This document shows, piece by piece, positions 36,724 to 45,552 of a stretch of 64,000 bases of DNA. Below the pieces are notes generated by a model. The model saw only the letters and a program-made list of their open reading frames with translations, was not told the origin of the DNA and did no database searches. The first letter of the stretch is position 1; every line of letters starts with the position of its first letter. Made by a program: the position numbers and the translations under genes. The stretch comes from Burkholderia ubonensis (GTDB lineage: Bacteria > Pseudomonadota > Gammaproteobacteria > Burkholderiales > Burkholderiaceae), in contig NZ_CADFEB010000005.1 of assembly GCF_902833085.1 (NCBI RefSeq), positions 124,001-188,000 of the forward strand, in the 5' to 3' direction.

Positions 36724-38172
36724 TCACACCGGATTGATCTCATCCTGACTCCGCCGCGTCGTCAACGGCCCGAGCGCACGCAACGTAACGGCAACGATCC
36801 CGAGCGCGACCGAGATCACGCCGAACATCGCGCCGGCCCCGTACCGGACGAGCACCGGCAGCAGGATGAACGGCAACGCGCCGCTGACGATGCGCGACAA
36901 CGCATAGGTGCTGCCGATCGCGGTCGAGCGCACGCGGGCGGGGAAGATTTCCGCCTGATAAACGTGGTACGCGTTGCTGAACACGTTCGACGCGCAGGTC
37001 GTCAACACGCCGAAGCAGACGATCAGTGCGGTGTTGCCCGAGTACGCGAAGCCGAGGCCGAACACCGCGATCGACAGAATCGAGCCGATCACCAGCGTGC
37101 GGCGCTCGATCCAGTTGAGCAGCGGAATCGACAGCAGCGAGCCGATCGGATAACCGACGAACGACAGCGCGATGAACAGCGTGCTGTTGGTCACGTCGAA
37201 GCCGCGGCTCTTGACCACCACGCCCGCCAGCGCGCCGAAGCCGTAATAGCCGAAGCCCTGGAACAGGTGGAAGATCGCCAGCATCAGGTAGCGCTTGCCG
37301 TACGGCCGGCGGCGCAGCAGCGCGACGCGCTCGCGCAGCGCGAGCGGCCGCTGCGGCTCCGCCGAGGTCGCGAAGCGCGCCGGCATGCTTGCGCCGGCGC
37401 TGTCGGCGAAACGGCGCAGTGTCGCTTCGGCCTCGCCCGCGCGCCCCTGGGCCAGCAGCCAGCGCGGGCTTTCCGGCAGGCGGCGCTGGACGAACAGTAC
37501 GTACACGGCGCCGAGGCTGCCGATCGCGAGAATGATGCGCCAGCCGGCCACGCCGCCAACGTGCAGCGGATTGAGCCACACCGCGAGAAAGCCGACGAGC
37601 GGCACGGCGACGTAGGACGTCGTGTACGCCCACGCGGCGAGCCGGCCGCGGCGCGCCTTCGGCAGGATCTCCGACAGGAAGCTGTCCGCGACCGGATAGA
37701 TCGCGCCGACGCCGATGCCGGTCAGGAAGCGGCAGATCACCAGCATGTCGGCATTGACCGAGAACGCGCCGATCAGCGAGAACGCGCTGTACCAGCTGAG
37801 AGTCAGCAGGAACGCCTTGCGCCGGCCGATGCGGTCGGCGAGGCTGCCGAGGCACATCGCGCCGAAGAACATGCCGATGAACGCGGACGCGAGCAGCAGC
37901 TTGAAATCACCGCTCTGCGGGTTCAACCCGTATTCGTGCTGCAGCGCGGTGCCTATCGTGCTGACGAGAAAAATCTCGTACATGTCGAAGAACAGCCCGA
38001 CGCCGATCACCCACACGACGAACCGGTGCAGCGCGCCGACCGGCAGGTCGTCCATGAAATCGCCCAGCGTGACGTCGCGGTCGGCGGGGCGCGCCGCGGC
38101 TGCATCGGCGGCGCGAGCGGGCGACGCGGGCAAGCCTGTGTCGCCGCCCAGGTCGAGGGATTGGCTGTTCAT
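36724..38172 (-). CDS. MFS transporter, aromatic-acid/niacin-type symporter
   Basis: 482 aa with about twelve hydrophobic segments. The motifs LADRIGRRKAFLL and PESPRWLLAQGRAGEAE are typical of sugar/aromatic-acid symporters. AGGAG precedes the ATG at 38172. No catabolic gene is adjacent, so substrate is unknown. The 259 bp upstream (to prfH) shows nothing recognisable. Confidence 0.83.
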   Translation of the reverse strand: MNSQSLDLGGDTGLPASPARAADAAAARPADRDVTLGDFMDDLPVGALHRFVVWVIGVGLFFDMYEIFLVSTIGTALQHEYGLNPQSGDFKLLLASAFIGMFFGAMCLGSLADRIGRRKAFLLTLSWYSAFSLIGAFSVNADMLVICRFLTGIGVGAIYPVADSFLSEILPKARRGRLAAWAYTTSYVAVPLVGFLAVWLNPLHVGGVAGWRIILAIGSLGAVYVLFVQRRLPESPRWLLAQGRAGEAEATLRRFADSAGASMPARFATSAEPQRPLALRERVALLRRRPYGKRYLMLAIFHLFQGFGYYGFGALAGVVVKSRGFDVTNSTLFIALSFVGYPIGSLLSIPLLNWIERRTLVIGSILSIAVFGLGFAYSGNTALIVCFGVLTTCASNVFSNAYHVYQAEIFPARVRSTAIGSTYALSRIVSGALPFILLPVLVRYGAGAMFGVISVALGIVAVTLRALGPLTTRRSQDEINPV

Positions 38173-38431
38173 CGCGTCTCCTGATTTTCGATTTGCCGCG
38201 GCGCGGGGCCGGGACGCGCCGGCGTCCGGGATGCGCCGATCGTCCGGCACATAGTGGGCGATTTCGGCGCGCACGAAAATTGAGCAAGCCTCAAGCGTCC
38301 TTTCCCGGCGAGAAAGGCTGGCGAGCGCGCCTGTCAGCAGAGGCGCGCCGGGGGACCGACCCGACCGGGAATGGCCATCGCGCCCCCTCATGCCGCGCGA
38401 TCGCGCCCGTGGTTCGCCCGAGCGCCCGCGC

Positions 38432-39043
38432 TCAGCCCGACGGCGTGAACGCGACGCCGTGAAACACCCGCACCGGATTGCCGCGTTCCAGTGCGAAATG
38501 CTGCATGCGTCGCTGCTCGCGCGCATGCCCGGCTTCGCGGTCGGCCTGCTCTTGCAGGCGCGCGTGCAGCTGCAGCGCCAGCCGCTTGTTCGCGTGCTGG
38601 CTGCGTTCGCTTTCGACCCGGACCGACGTGCCGGTCGCGAGATGCGTCGCGCGAATCGCCGAGCTGGTCTTGTTGACGTGCTGCCCGCCGGGGCCGCGCG
38701 CACGCATCGCTTCGAACTTGACCGCGCCGTCCGGCAACGGCGGCGCGTCGGCGCAGCGGGTGACGCCGACGAACCAGTTCTTGCGCGGATGACGCAACCG
38801 GTAAGGGCTCGCGCAGATCCACTGCAGCGTGCCGGTCCAGCGGTCCGCGAGCGCGGCGGCGTCGGCGCCGTCGAGATCCAGCAGCACGGAGCGCACCGTG
38901 CCTGGGCGCTCGCCCGGTTGCAGGTCCAGCACCGTCAGCGCGACGCGGCTCGCGCCGGCTTCGACCTGCAGGCGCTGCAGCGCCTTCGCCGCGGCGAGCT
39001 GGCACTCCGCCGGGCCGTGTGCGGAAGAAATCTGGAGCAGCAT
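38432..39043 (-). CDS. prfH: Peptide chain release factor homologue PrfH
   Basis: 203-aa class I release-factor relative that keeps the peptidyl-tRNA hydrolysis motif GGQ at 119-121 (RARGPGGQHVNKTSSAIRATH) but lacks normal RF1/RF2 length and stop-codon domain. The C-terminal basic helix EQADREAGHAREQRR fits ribosome binding. Established work describes PrfH as rescuing ribosomes whose 16S rRNA decoding centre has been cut, so that RtcB2 can repair them. Its ATG overlaps the rtcB2 stop (ATGA), which supports a two-gene operon. Confidence 0.93.
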   Translation of the reverse strand: MLLQISSAHGPAECQLAAAKALQRLQVEAGASRVALTVLDLQPGERPGTVRSVLLDLDGADAAALADRWTGTLQWICASPYRLRHPRKNWFVGVTRCADAPPLPDGAVKFEAMRARGPGGQHVNKTSSAIRATHLATGTSVRVESERSQHANKRLALQLHARLQEQADREAGHAREQRRMQHFALERGNPVRVFHGVAFTPSG

Positions 39044-40185
39044 CAGCAACACTCCCCGGACGTCTTGTAGGTCAGCACCGGCGTGAGCCGCGCGAGCTTG
39101 CGCAGCAGTCCCGCCGCTTCGAGCGCGTCGACGACGCTGTCGATCGGCTTGTACGCCTGCGGCGCCTCCTCGTACAGCAGCTCGCGATTCTCGCAGACGA
39201 CCTGGCTGCCGAGCCGCGTGCGGATCAGCTGCCACGGCGCGAAGCGCCGTTCGAGCCGGCCCTTGCAGTCGGCGCGCGACCACTTGCGCCCGGCGCCGTG
39301 CGCGAGCGACGCGAGAGTCGCCGCGTCGTCGCGCGGCAGCGGCTCGACGAGATAGCTGTAGTCGCCGCGCGAGCCCGGGATCACGACCGGCCCCGCGTCG
39401 GCGGGCGTCGCGCCCTTGCGATGCAGCCAGCCCGGCACGCCGTCGACGACGGCGCGGCTGACCAGGTTGTGATTCACGTCGAGAACGCACCGGCCGCTGC
39501 TGCGCCACCGCGCGAGCATGCGGCGCGCGATCAGGTCGCGATTGGCGATCGCGTAGCGCAGCGCTTCGTCGTGACGCTGCAGGTAGTCCGCGCACTCGGC
39601 GAGCGTGTCGTCGAGCGCGTTGTAGCCGTGCGCGGCCATGTGCCGCTCGAGGATCGACTGGCCGAAGCCGCGCGAGCCGCTGTGCACGAGCAGCTGCAGC
39701 CGGCCGCGATCGAGGCCGAGCGCCTGCACGGCCTCGGCGTCGTACACGGTGTCGAGCTTCTGAAGTTCTGCGAAGTGATTGCCGCTGCCGATCGTGCCGA
39801 GCGACGCGGCGAACGCGTGGCCCGCCAACCCGGCGTCGGCGATCGACGCTTGCCAGCTGTCGTCGAGACGCGCGTCGATCGAGCCGAGCCGGCCGACGAG
39901 CCGCACCGCACTCGCGCGCCGCGCGTCGAGCGCGGTTTGCCACAGTGCCATTCCGCAGCCGATGTCGCCGCCGATCAGCGCCGGATACAGGCAGCCGGTC
40001 GAGAAGAATGCGGCGCCGACCGGATAGCCGCGCCCGGGGTGTAGATCCGGCATGCCGGCGACGCGCCGCATGCCGGGAAGGGTGGCAGCCAGTTGCAGCT
40101 GCCGGATCGCTTCACCTTCGATCCAGGTGTCGGCGGATGCGCACAGCGTGACGCGTTCCGCCAGATATTGCAGGGTATTGCCCAT
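39043..40185 (-). CDS. rtcB: RNA-splicing ligase RtcB (RtcB2 type)
   Basis: GTP/Mn-dependent ligase that joins 2',3'-cyclic or 3'-phosphate ends to 5'-OH RNA. 380 aa, slightly shorter than E. coli RtcB (408). Metal/active-site residues: D74 and C77 in GGDIGCGMA, H137 in GSGNHFAE, H168 in HSGSRGFG, H239 in NHN, H255 in HRKGAT; the guanylylated His is H296 in HGAGR. Pairing with PrfH marks it as the RtcB2 type. A 12-codon leader ORF and hairpins precede it. Confidence 0.94.
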   Translation of the reverse strand: MGNTLQYLAERVTLCASADTWIEGEAIRQLQLAATLPGMRRVAGMPDLHPGRGYPVGAAFFSTGCLYPALIGGDIGCGMALWQTALDARRASAVRLVGRLGSIDARLDDSWQASIADAGLAGHAFAASLGTIGSGNHFAELQKLDTVYDAEAVQALGLDRGRLQLLVHSGSRGFGQSILERHMAAHGYNALDDTLAECADYLQRHDEALRYAIANRDLIARRMLARWRSSGRCVLDVNHNLVSRAVVDGVPGWLHRKGATPADAGPVVIPGSRGDYSYLVEPLPRDDAATLASLAHGAGRKWSRADCKGRLERRFAPWQLIRTRLGSQVVCENRELLYEEAPQAYKPIDSVVDALEAAGLLRKLARLTPVLTYKTSGECC

Positions 40186-40290
40186 GGAATAGTCCGTTCA
40201 ATGCAGAAAGGGAACGGCGGGCCATGGCACGGGCAGCGCGCGCGAATGCACTGCCTGACATCGGATGTCGGGAGAACGGCAGACTGAACC

Positions 40291-40329
40291 GGGTCAGGAC
40301 GACCCGCCGCATCGCCGGAACGGCGATGC
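40291..40329 (-). promoter_or_regulatory. Two tandem hairpins in the rtcB2 leader
   Basis: Hairpin 1: GCATCGCC (40309-40316) with GGCGATGC (40322-40329), 5-nt loop. Hairpin 2: GGGTC (40291-40295) with GACCC (40301-40305), 5-nt loop. A smaller dyad GACATC-G-GATGTC lies nearby at about 40256-40268. They sit between the leader ORF and rtcB2. Folding could control access to the rtcB2 start. Confidence 0.5.
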
Positions 40330-40380
40330 AATCGACTGCGATGCGTGAACGATGAAACGAACGGACGCGATGAACCCGAA

Positions 40381-40419
40381 CTACGACCCGCGACGGGAGG
40401 AGAGCTGGCGTGACGTCAT
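40381..40419 (-). CDS. 12-codon leader ORF upstream of rtcB2
   Basis: ATG at 40419 with AAGGAG 8 nt upstream, encoding MTSRQLSSRRGS then TAG. The Shine-Dalgarno match is far better than most in this window. The ORF lies about 195 nt before rtcB2 and about 45 nt after a promoter-like pair. It could act as a ribosome-sensing leader peptide. Not confirmed. Confidence 0.45.
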   Translation of the reverse strand: MTSRQLSSRRGS

Positions 40420-40463
40420 GTTTTTTTCTCCTTGCGGTGAGTGGGGGAATCGGAATGGCGGCG

Positions 40464-40493
40464 ACTCTAGCATGGGGTGAACGGAATTCGCAA
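40464..40493 (-). promoter_or_regulatory. Promoter-like pair for the rtcB2-prfH operon
   Basis: On the minus strand TTGCGA (40493-40488), 18-bp spacer, TAGAGT (40469-40464), each with four of six consensus bases. A start near 40457 would give a leader containing the 12-codon ORF. No sigma-54 -24/-12 element of the RtcR type was found. Confidence 0.35.
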
Positions 40494-40627
40494 GAGGGCG
40501 GTGTTGCGTGGTGGCGCGGATGCGACAGCGGGAGGGCGGTCGGTCGTATTTCCGTTCCATGCGCAATCACGCGTGAAGGCAGGAATCCTGAGCATTTGCG
40601 ATGCGGCATCCGGTTCGCCGCCATCGC

Positions 40628-40656
40628 TTGACAATGTCGGACGCCTTTCGTAGCAT
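40628..40656 (+). promoter_or_regulatory. Sigma-70 promoter of the RNA ligase operon
   Basis: TTGACA at 40628-40633 (perfect -35), 17-bp spacer, TAGCAT at 40651-40656 (four of six). It predicts a 5' leader of about 240 nt before the RNA ligase gene. Together with the minus-strand pair at 40464 it makes the 717-bp gap (40186-40902) a divergent control region. Confidence 0.55.
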
Positions 40657-40902
40657 CCGCCTCGTTTGCTCTCAACCCTCATCGAACCGGTGATCCAAGT
40701 GCCCGTAGTCATTCGTCAATTCGCCTGATACGCCGACGACTGTCGTCCTGGTCGCGCGCCGTCCTGCCCGTTTCCGCCATTCGCTCTTGCGAGCCGGTGA
40801 CGCATCGCGCAGGTCCGCGTCCGGGAACGCACTGCACACCGCAACGCTTTTCATATCGTTCGTTCACGTCGTCGGCTCTTCCCACCTTGCTGGAGAAAGA
40901 CC

Positions 40903-41778
40903 ATGACGCTGGATTTTCGCGCCTACGCGCAATCGCTCGACCTCGCCCGCTATCCCCGCACGCCGCATCTCGAAGGCTCGCGGTTGCAGGACGGAGACGA
41001 GGGCGACGCCCACATTCCGTATCGCGCCCTTGCGGGCACGCATATCGTCGTCGAGGAAAAACTCGACGGCGCGAACACGGGCATCAGTTTCAGCGCTGCG
41101 GGTGAACTGCTGCTGCAGTCGCGCGGCCACTACCTGGCCGGCGGCGGCCGCGAACGCCAGTTCAGCTTCGTGAAGGCGTGGGCGTCCGCGCACGCGGACT
41201 GGCTGCTCGAACGGCTTGGCGATCGCTACGTGATGTACGGCGAGACGATGAGCAAGAAGCACGCGGTCTTCTACGACGCGCTGCCGCATCACTTCTTCGA
41301 ATTCGACGTGCTGGACCGCGTCACCGGCCGGTTCCTGTCGACGCCGGCCCGCCGCGCGTTGCTCGCGGGCGGCCCGGTGTTGTCGGTGCCGGTCCTGTAC
41401 GAAGGCGTCGCGCCGGCGAGGCTGGCGGACCTGAAGGCGCTGCTCGAGCCGTCGCTCGCGAAGACGCCGGAGTGGCGGCGCGCGTTCGAGCAGACCGTGC
41501 ACCGTCAGGGCCTCGATCTCGCACGCGCGTGGCGGCAATGTGACAAGTCGGACCTGTCGGAAGGGCTCTACGTGAAGATCGAAGCCGGTGACGCGACGAC
41601 CGGACGCCTGAAATGGGTTCGCCGCGACTTCGTGCAGGCGATCATCGAATCGGACCGGCATCACTCGGAGCAGCCGTTCATCCCGAACCTGCTGGCGCCC
41701 GGCGTGGACCTGTATGCGCCGCAGCCGGCCGTCACGTGGGCGACGCTCGGCACGCCGGAGATCGCCGCCGGCCGCTGA
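40903..41778 (+). CDS. ATP-dependent RNA ligase
   Basis: 291-aa nucleotidyltransferase that seals 3'-OH/5'-phosphate RNA ends. Motif I EEKLDGAN (residues 51-58) has lysine nucleophile K53. Motif III-like FFEFDVLD is at 131-138, motif IV SEGLYVKIE at 219-227 and motif V LKWVRR at 236-241. TGGAGAAAG precedes the ATG. It is paired with the HD-kinase gene 66 nt downstream, so the two enzymes heal and seal. An Rnl subgroup could not be assigned. Confidence 0.87.
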   Translation: MTLDFRAYAQSLDLARYPRTPHLEGSRLQDGDEGDAHIPYRALAGTHIVVEEKLDGANTGISFSAAGELLLQSRGHYLAGGGRERQFSFVKAWASAHADWLLERLGDRYVMYGETMSKKHAVFYDALPHHFFEFDVLDRVTGRFLSTPARRALLAGGPVLSVPVLYEGVAPARLADLKALLEPSLAKTPEWRRAFEQTVHRQGLDLARAWRQCDKSDLSEGLYVKIEAGDATTGRLKWVRRDFVQAIIESDRHHSEQPFIPNLLAPGVDLYAPQPAVTWATLGTPEIAAGR

Positions 41779-41844
41779 TGAATGCCGCGGGGCGCAGGAA
41801 AGCCATACGACGCATCCGCGCCGCCGCTCGAAAGAGGAACGAAC

Positions 41845-42978
41845 ATGAAATACGAACAATTGCAGGCGCTGGTGCCTGCGCCCGGCCAGGCGCCGGATTA
41901 TCACGCGTGCCTGGCGGCTTTTCCGGCGCTCGAGCACGCGAAGACGACGCCGCAGGAGCCGGCGCATCACGGCGAGGGCGATGTCTGGACGCATACGACG
42001 ATGGTCGTGGACGCGCTGCTCGCGCTGCCGGAATATCAGGCCGCGTCACGCGCCGATCAGGAGATCGTGTTCCTGGCCGCGCTGCTGCACGACATCGCGA
42101 AGTACAGCACGACGACGATCGATCCCGAAACCGGCGCGATCGGCCATCCCGGGCATTCGCGCAAGGGCGCGATCGACGCGCGGATCGCGTTGTGGGACGC
42201 GGGCGTGCCATTCGATACCCGCGAGGCGATCTGCCGCCTCATCGGCATCCACCAGGTGCCGTTCTTCGCGATCCGCGGGGCGCGCCGGGGATCGCCCGAA
42301 TTCCTTGCGCGCGAGCTGTCGTGGCAGGTGAGCCTTCCGCTGCTGTGCCTGCTCGCGGAGGCCGACATGCGCGGCCGCATCTGCGACGACGCGCCCCGCG
42401 TGCTCGACGACATCGAGCTGTTCCGGGAACTCGCGAGGGAGGAGGGCTGCTACGGCCGGCCGCGCGCGTTTGCCGATGCGCACACGGCAGTCAGCTACTT
42501 TCGCGGCGCGGACGTGCATCCGGATTACCCGTTGTTCCAGCCGCCCGGCTCGAAGGTCATCGTGATGTCGGGGCTGCCGGCGTCGGGCAAGAACACGTGG
42601 GTCGCGCAACACCACCCGGATCTGCCGGTCGTTTCGTTCGACGATGCGCGCGAGGCGCTCGGATTGCGCCACGGCCGGAACGAGGGGCGCGTCGCGCATC
42701 GCGCGATCGACAACGCGAAGGCGCTGCTGCGCGACGGCAGGCCGTTCGTCTGGAACGCGACGAATCTTTCGGCGCTGATGCGCAAGAAAACGCTGGACCT
42801 GCTGTTCGCGTACCACGCGGAAGTGACGCTCGTCTATCTGGAGCAGCCGCGCGCGACGCTGCTGCGCCGCAACGCCCGGCGCGACACGTCGCTGTCGAAC
42901 CGGACGCTCGAAGGGATGCTGCTGCGCTGGGATTTGCCGCTGCCGACCGAAGCACACGCGGTGATCTACGGTGGCTGA
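41845..42978 (+). CDS. HD-phosphoesterase/polynucleotide kinase fusion (HD-Pnk-like)
   Basis: 377-aa bifunctional end-healing enzyme. The N-terminal HD domain has H41/H42 and H50 in AHHGEGDVWTH, the HD pair H82-D83 in AALLHDIAKY and H136 in GIHQ. The C-terminal kinase has P-loop GLPASGKNT at 243-251, D266/D267 in SFDDARE and the lid LLRRNARRDTS. Family knowledge (Runella HD-Pnk) says the HD domain removes 2',3'-cyclic or 2'-phosphate and the kinase phosphorylates 5'-OH, making ends fit for the ligase upstream. AAAGAGG precedes the ATG. Confidence 0.87.
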   Translation: MKYEQLQALVPAPGQAPDYHACLAAFPALEHAKTTPQEPAHHGEGDVWTHTTMVVDALLALPEYQAASRADQEIVFLAALLHDIAKYSTTTIDPETGAIGHPGHSRKGAIDARIALWDAGVPFDTREAICRLIGIHQVPFFAIRGARRGSPEFLARELSWQVSLPLLCLLAEADMRGRICDDAPRVLDDIELFRELAREEGCYGRPRAFADAHTAVSYFRGADVHPDYPLFQPPGSKVIVMSGLPASGKNTWVAQHHPDLPVVSFDDAREALGLRHGRNEGRVAHRAIDNAKALLRDGRPFVWNATNLSALMRKKTLDLLFAYHAEVTLVYLEQPRATLLRRNARRDTSLSNRTLEGMLLRWDLPLPTEAHAVIYGG

Positions 42979-43081
42979 CGCGACGACGGCCACGCGTCGC
43001 AAGAGGGCGCCGTAGCGCGTTGGCGCGTTGGCGCGGATGGCGCGAGCCGGGGGCAAGCCGTCTCGCGCGTATCGACCGGCA

Positions 43082-43423
43082 TCAATGACCGCGATAGAGC
43101 GCGTTGCGGCTGTCGGGGATCGCCGGGCGGCCGGATTCGGTTGCGGCGCGGGCGTCGCTCCCGAAATCCGTCGCGGCAGGCTCCGGCGCTTCGGCTGCGC
43201 CGCTTTGAGCGGCCGGCTGCGCGTTGACTCGCTGAAGCGCAGACTGAACATCGTCCGGATAAGGCGTTTGGGCCAGGGTCGGGTGGTATCCGACGGCCGC
43301 GAGGCGAGCGAGTTCCGCCTTGACCTCGGCGCGAGACAGCGCGTGATCGGCCTGCTGGGCGGACGAGTGGATGGGCGCGGCAAGCGCCAGCGCGGCGACA
43401 GCCGAGAAGACGAACGATTTCAT
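43082..43423 (-). CDS. DUF4148-family secreted protein
   Basis: 113-aa periplasmic protein with signal peptide (MKSFVFSAVAALALAAP) and core LSRAEVKAELARLAAVGYHPTLAQTPYPDDVQSALQRV. Second DUF4148 paralogue of the window. Start at 43423; a longer in-frame stretch upstream is not a signal peptide. Function unknown. Confidence 0.84.
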   Translation of the reverse strand: MKSFVFSAVAALALAAPIHSSAQQADHALSRAEVKAELARLAAVGYHPTLAQTPYPDDVQSALQRVNAQPAAQSGAAEAPEPAATDFGSDARAATESGRPAIPDSRNALYRGH

Positions 43424-43603
43424 GATGGGCATCTGTGCAGGGTGAATCAGGGGCAATGACATCGACGTCGATGTCGCTGCGAGTGGCGCCAATATAGGAT
43501 TCCCGTCGCCGCGGAAAAACCGGCTCTGCGTGAATTTAAATTTGATCTTTATTCAAGAGTCGAGCGCCGCCGGCTACGCGCCAGCAACGGCAACCCAGTC
43601 GGG

Positions 43604-43673
43604 CATATGAGACCTTCGGCGACTCAAGTTTGTCGAATCCGGTCTTGGACACTCCGGTGCGGGCTACTTAGAC
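43604..43673 (+). promoter_or_regulatory. Promoter/operator of aldo-keto reductase A, duplicate of 54214-54283
   Basis: TTGGAC (43645-43650), 17-bp spacer, TTAGAC (43668-43673). Upstream lies CATATGAGACCTT and GACTCAAGT-TTGTCGAAT, matching the paralogue promoter at 54214 over 47 aligned bases with 38 identical (by hand count). The opposite-strand ATG at 43606 survives but its ORF stops after ten codons, so the LysR gene that once faced it is missing. Confidence 0.65.
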
Positions 43674-43706
43674 TCGGCTCACGTTTTGTCACGCCTGGAG
43701 AAATTC

Positions 43707-44726
43707 GTGAGCCTCAAAGACACGCTGTCCGCCGGCAGCGCCTTGGGTTTCGGCGCAGCGCCGCTCGGCAACATGTTCCGCAACATTCCCGACGAGGAAG
43801 CCGCGGCCACCATCGAAGCCGCATGGCAGCACGGCATTCGCCTGTTCGACACGGCGCCGTCATACGGCGCAGGTCTTGCCGAGTTGCGTCTCGGCGAAGC
43901 GCTGGCCGGCCATTCGCGCGACGACTATGTGATCAGCACGAAAGTCGGCCGGCTCGTCCTCGACGAGCTCGAAGACGCGAAGCTGCGCGACTACGGCGAG
44001 AAAAACGGGATTTTCGAGCACGGCCGGCCCAATCGCCTCGTCAGCGACTACTCGGCCGATGCAACGCTGCGCTCGATCGAAGACAGCCTGAAGCGCCTTC
44101 GCACCGACCGCCTTGACATCGTCTGGGTGCATGACATCGCGCAGGACATCTACGGCGACGAATGGATCGCGCAGTTCGAGATCGCGCGCAAAGGCGCGTT
44201 CCGCGTGCTGACGCGGCTGCGCGATGAAGGGGTGATCAAGGCATGGGGCCTCGGCGTGAATCGCGTCGAGCCGTGCGAGCTGACCCTGGATCTCGCCGAG
44301 GCGAAACCGGACGGTTTCCTGCTGGCCGGGCGCTACACGCTGCTCGACCACGAGCGCGCGCTGCAACGCCTGATGCCGGCGGCCGGGGCCAACGAAGTCG
44401 GGATCGTCGTTGGCGGTCCTTACAGTTCGGGTGTGCTCGCAGGCGGCACGCATTTCGAATATCAGAAGGCCCCGCCCGAAATCCTGGCCAAGGTCGAACG
44501 GATCAAGGCGATCGCCGAGCGTCATGGCGTGCCGGTCAAGGCGGCCGCGCTGCAATTCGTGCTCGCGCATTCGGCGACCGCGGCAGTCATTCCGGGCGCG
44601 AGCCGTCCGGAGCGGATCGCGGAAGACCAGGCGGCGCTGAAGGCGGACATCCCGGCCGACTTCTGGCACGAGATGCGCGAGCAGGGGCTCGTCGCGGGCG
44701 ATGCGCCGCTGCCGATCGACCGTTGA
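43707..44726 (+). CDS. Aldo/keto reductase, paralogue A
   Basis: 339-aa NAD(P)-dependent AKR of the D-threo-aldose/L-fucose dehydrogenase type. Tetrad: D and Y in LFDTAPSYGAG, K in VISTKVGRL, H in IVWVHDIAQD. The GTG at 43707 is preferred because GGAG lies 7 nt upstream and the paralogue starts at the equivalent ATG; an upstream TTG (43686) is unlikely. It is very similar to 54317-55336 throughout, so one arose by duplication. Confidence 0.88.
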   Translation: MSLKDTLSAGSALGFGAAPLGNMFRNIPDEEAAATIEAAWQHGIRLFDTAPSYGAGLAELRLGEALAGHSRDDYVISTKVGRLVLDELEDAKLRDYGEKNGIFEHGRPNRLVSDYSADATLRSIEDSLKRLRTDRLDIVWVHDIAQDIYGDEWIAQFEIARKGAFRVLTRLRDEGVIKAWGLGVNRVEPCELTLDLAEAKPDGFLLAGRYTLLDHERALQRLMPAAGANEVGIVVGGPYSSGVLAGGTHFEYQKAPPEILAKVERIKAIAERHGVPVKAAALQFVLAHSATAAVIPGASRPERIAEDQAALKADIPADFWHEMREQGLVAGDAPLPIDR

Positions 44727-44852
44727 GCCCGACGCGATGAAACCGCACCGGCATTCGCAAGCATTGCGATGCCGGTGCCGAACCGGGAGCGTCAGCCCGT
44801 GGTCGATGTCCGCACTTCTCAGTGCAACGGATTCTGGCCGAAACGGGCGGCC

Positions 44853-45275
44853 TTACTGCCATTCACCGGGATGGCAGATCACCCAACCCGGGTGATAGCT
44901 ATCCATGTCCGTATGACCCCAGCACCAGCCGTGCTGGCGAATGGTCTTCATCAACTGTTCGCGTTGTGCGCAGGCGCTCCCCGGAGCATATTGCCCGTCA
45001 GGCAATAGTCTTGGTGCCGGGCCGTTCCGGCATGTGCCATCGACCACTTCTTCCTGATGCATCAGTGCCTGGACGGCGGGTGGAATGGTGCGGGCCAACG
45101 TGGCCTTGTATTCGATGCAGGCCGGCGCCTTGGGATCGTTGGACTTGCGGGCACATTTGGACTGGAGTTTGTCGATGTTTCTCGATACTTCCGGCGGGTA
45201 CGTCTCGGCGTGCGCTGTAGCAATACATCCAGCCAGCAACAGGCAGGCGGCGGCAAGTGATCTGATCAAAATCAT
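44853..45275 (-). CDS. Small exported protein, possibly lipoprotein
   Basis: 140 aa. MILIRSLAAACLLLAGCIATAH is a signal with possible lipobox LAGC. The mature part is Cys- and Trp-rich (CIEYKATLARTIPPAVQ, TCRNGP, WCWGHTDMDSYHPGW) and may form disulfides. No family recognised. The longer frame upstream is not a plausible start. The 277-bp gap upstream to the cyclase holds nothing else. Confidence 0.65.
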   Translation of the reverse strand: MILIRSLAAACLLLAGCIATAHAETYPPEVSRNIDKLQSKCARKSNDPKAPACIEYKATLARTIPPAVQALMHQEEVVDGTCRNGPAPRLLPDGQYAPGSACAQREQLMKTIRQHGWCWGHTDMDSYHPGWVICHPGEWQ

Positions 45276-45552
45276 TTCGCGTAGGACACGATGCGTTCGG
45301 TAGCTCAGGAACTGGCGAATTATGGCATGTGCGTGTTTCAACGACCCGGCCGGCAATGGCGTTGAATTGATACTTCGCACAATGTGAAGTCGATTGACCG
45401 CTCGGGAGAAGTCTGAAGGGCCGTTCCGGGTGGCGGAGCGGCGCGCGGCGGGAAGCCCGTCGTGCGGGCGACCCGCCATTCGACAAGCGCACGCGGCGAA
45501 TGAGCCGCGTCGCTCGTCGGGATGGCTCGGCACCGGCGGCCGAGCCGTTGCG

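Noticed and set aside
40186..40902. Sigma-54/RtcR control of rtcB2
   Set aside because: No TGGCAC-N5-TTGC element was visible on either strand, and no rtcR gene lies in the window.
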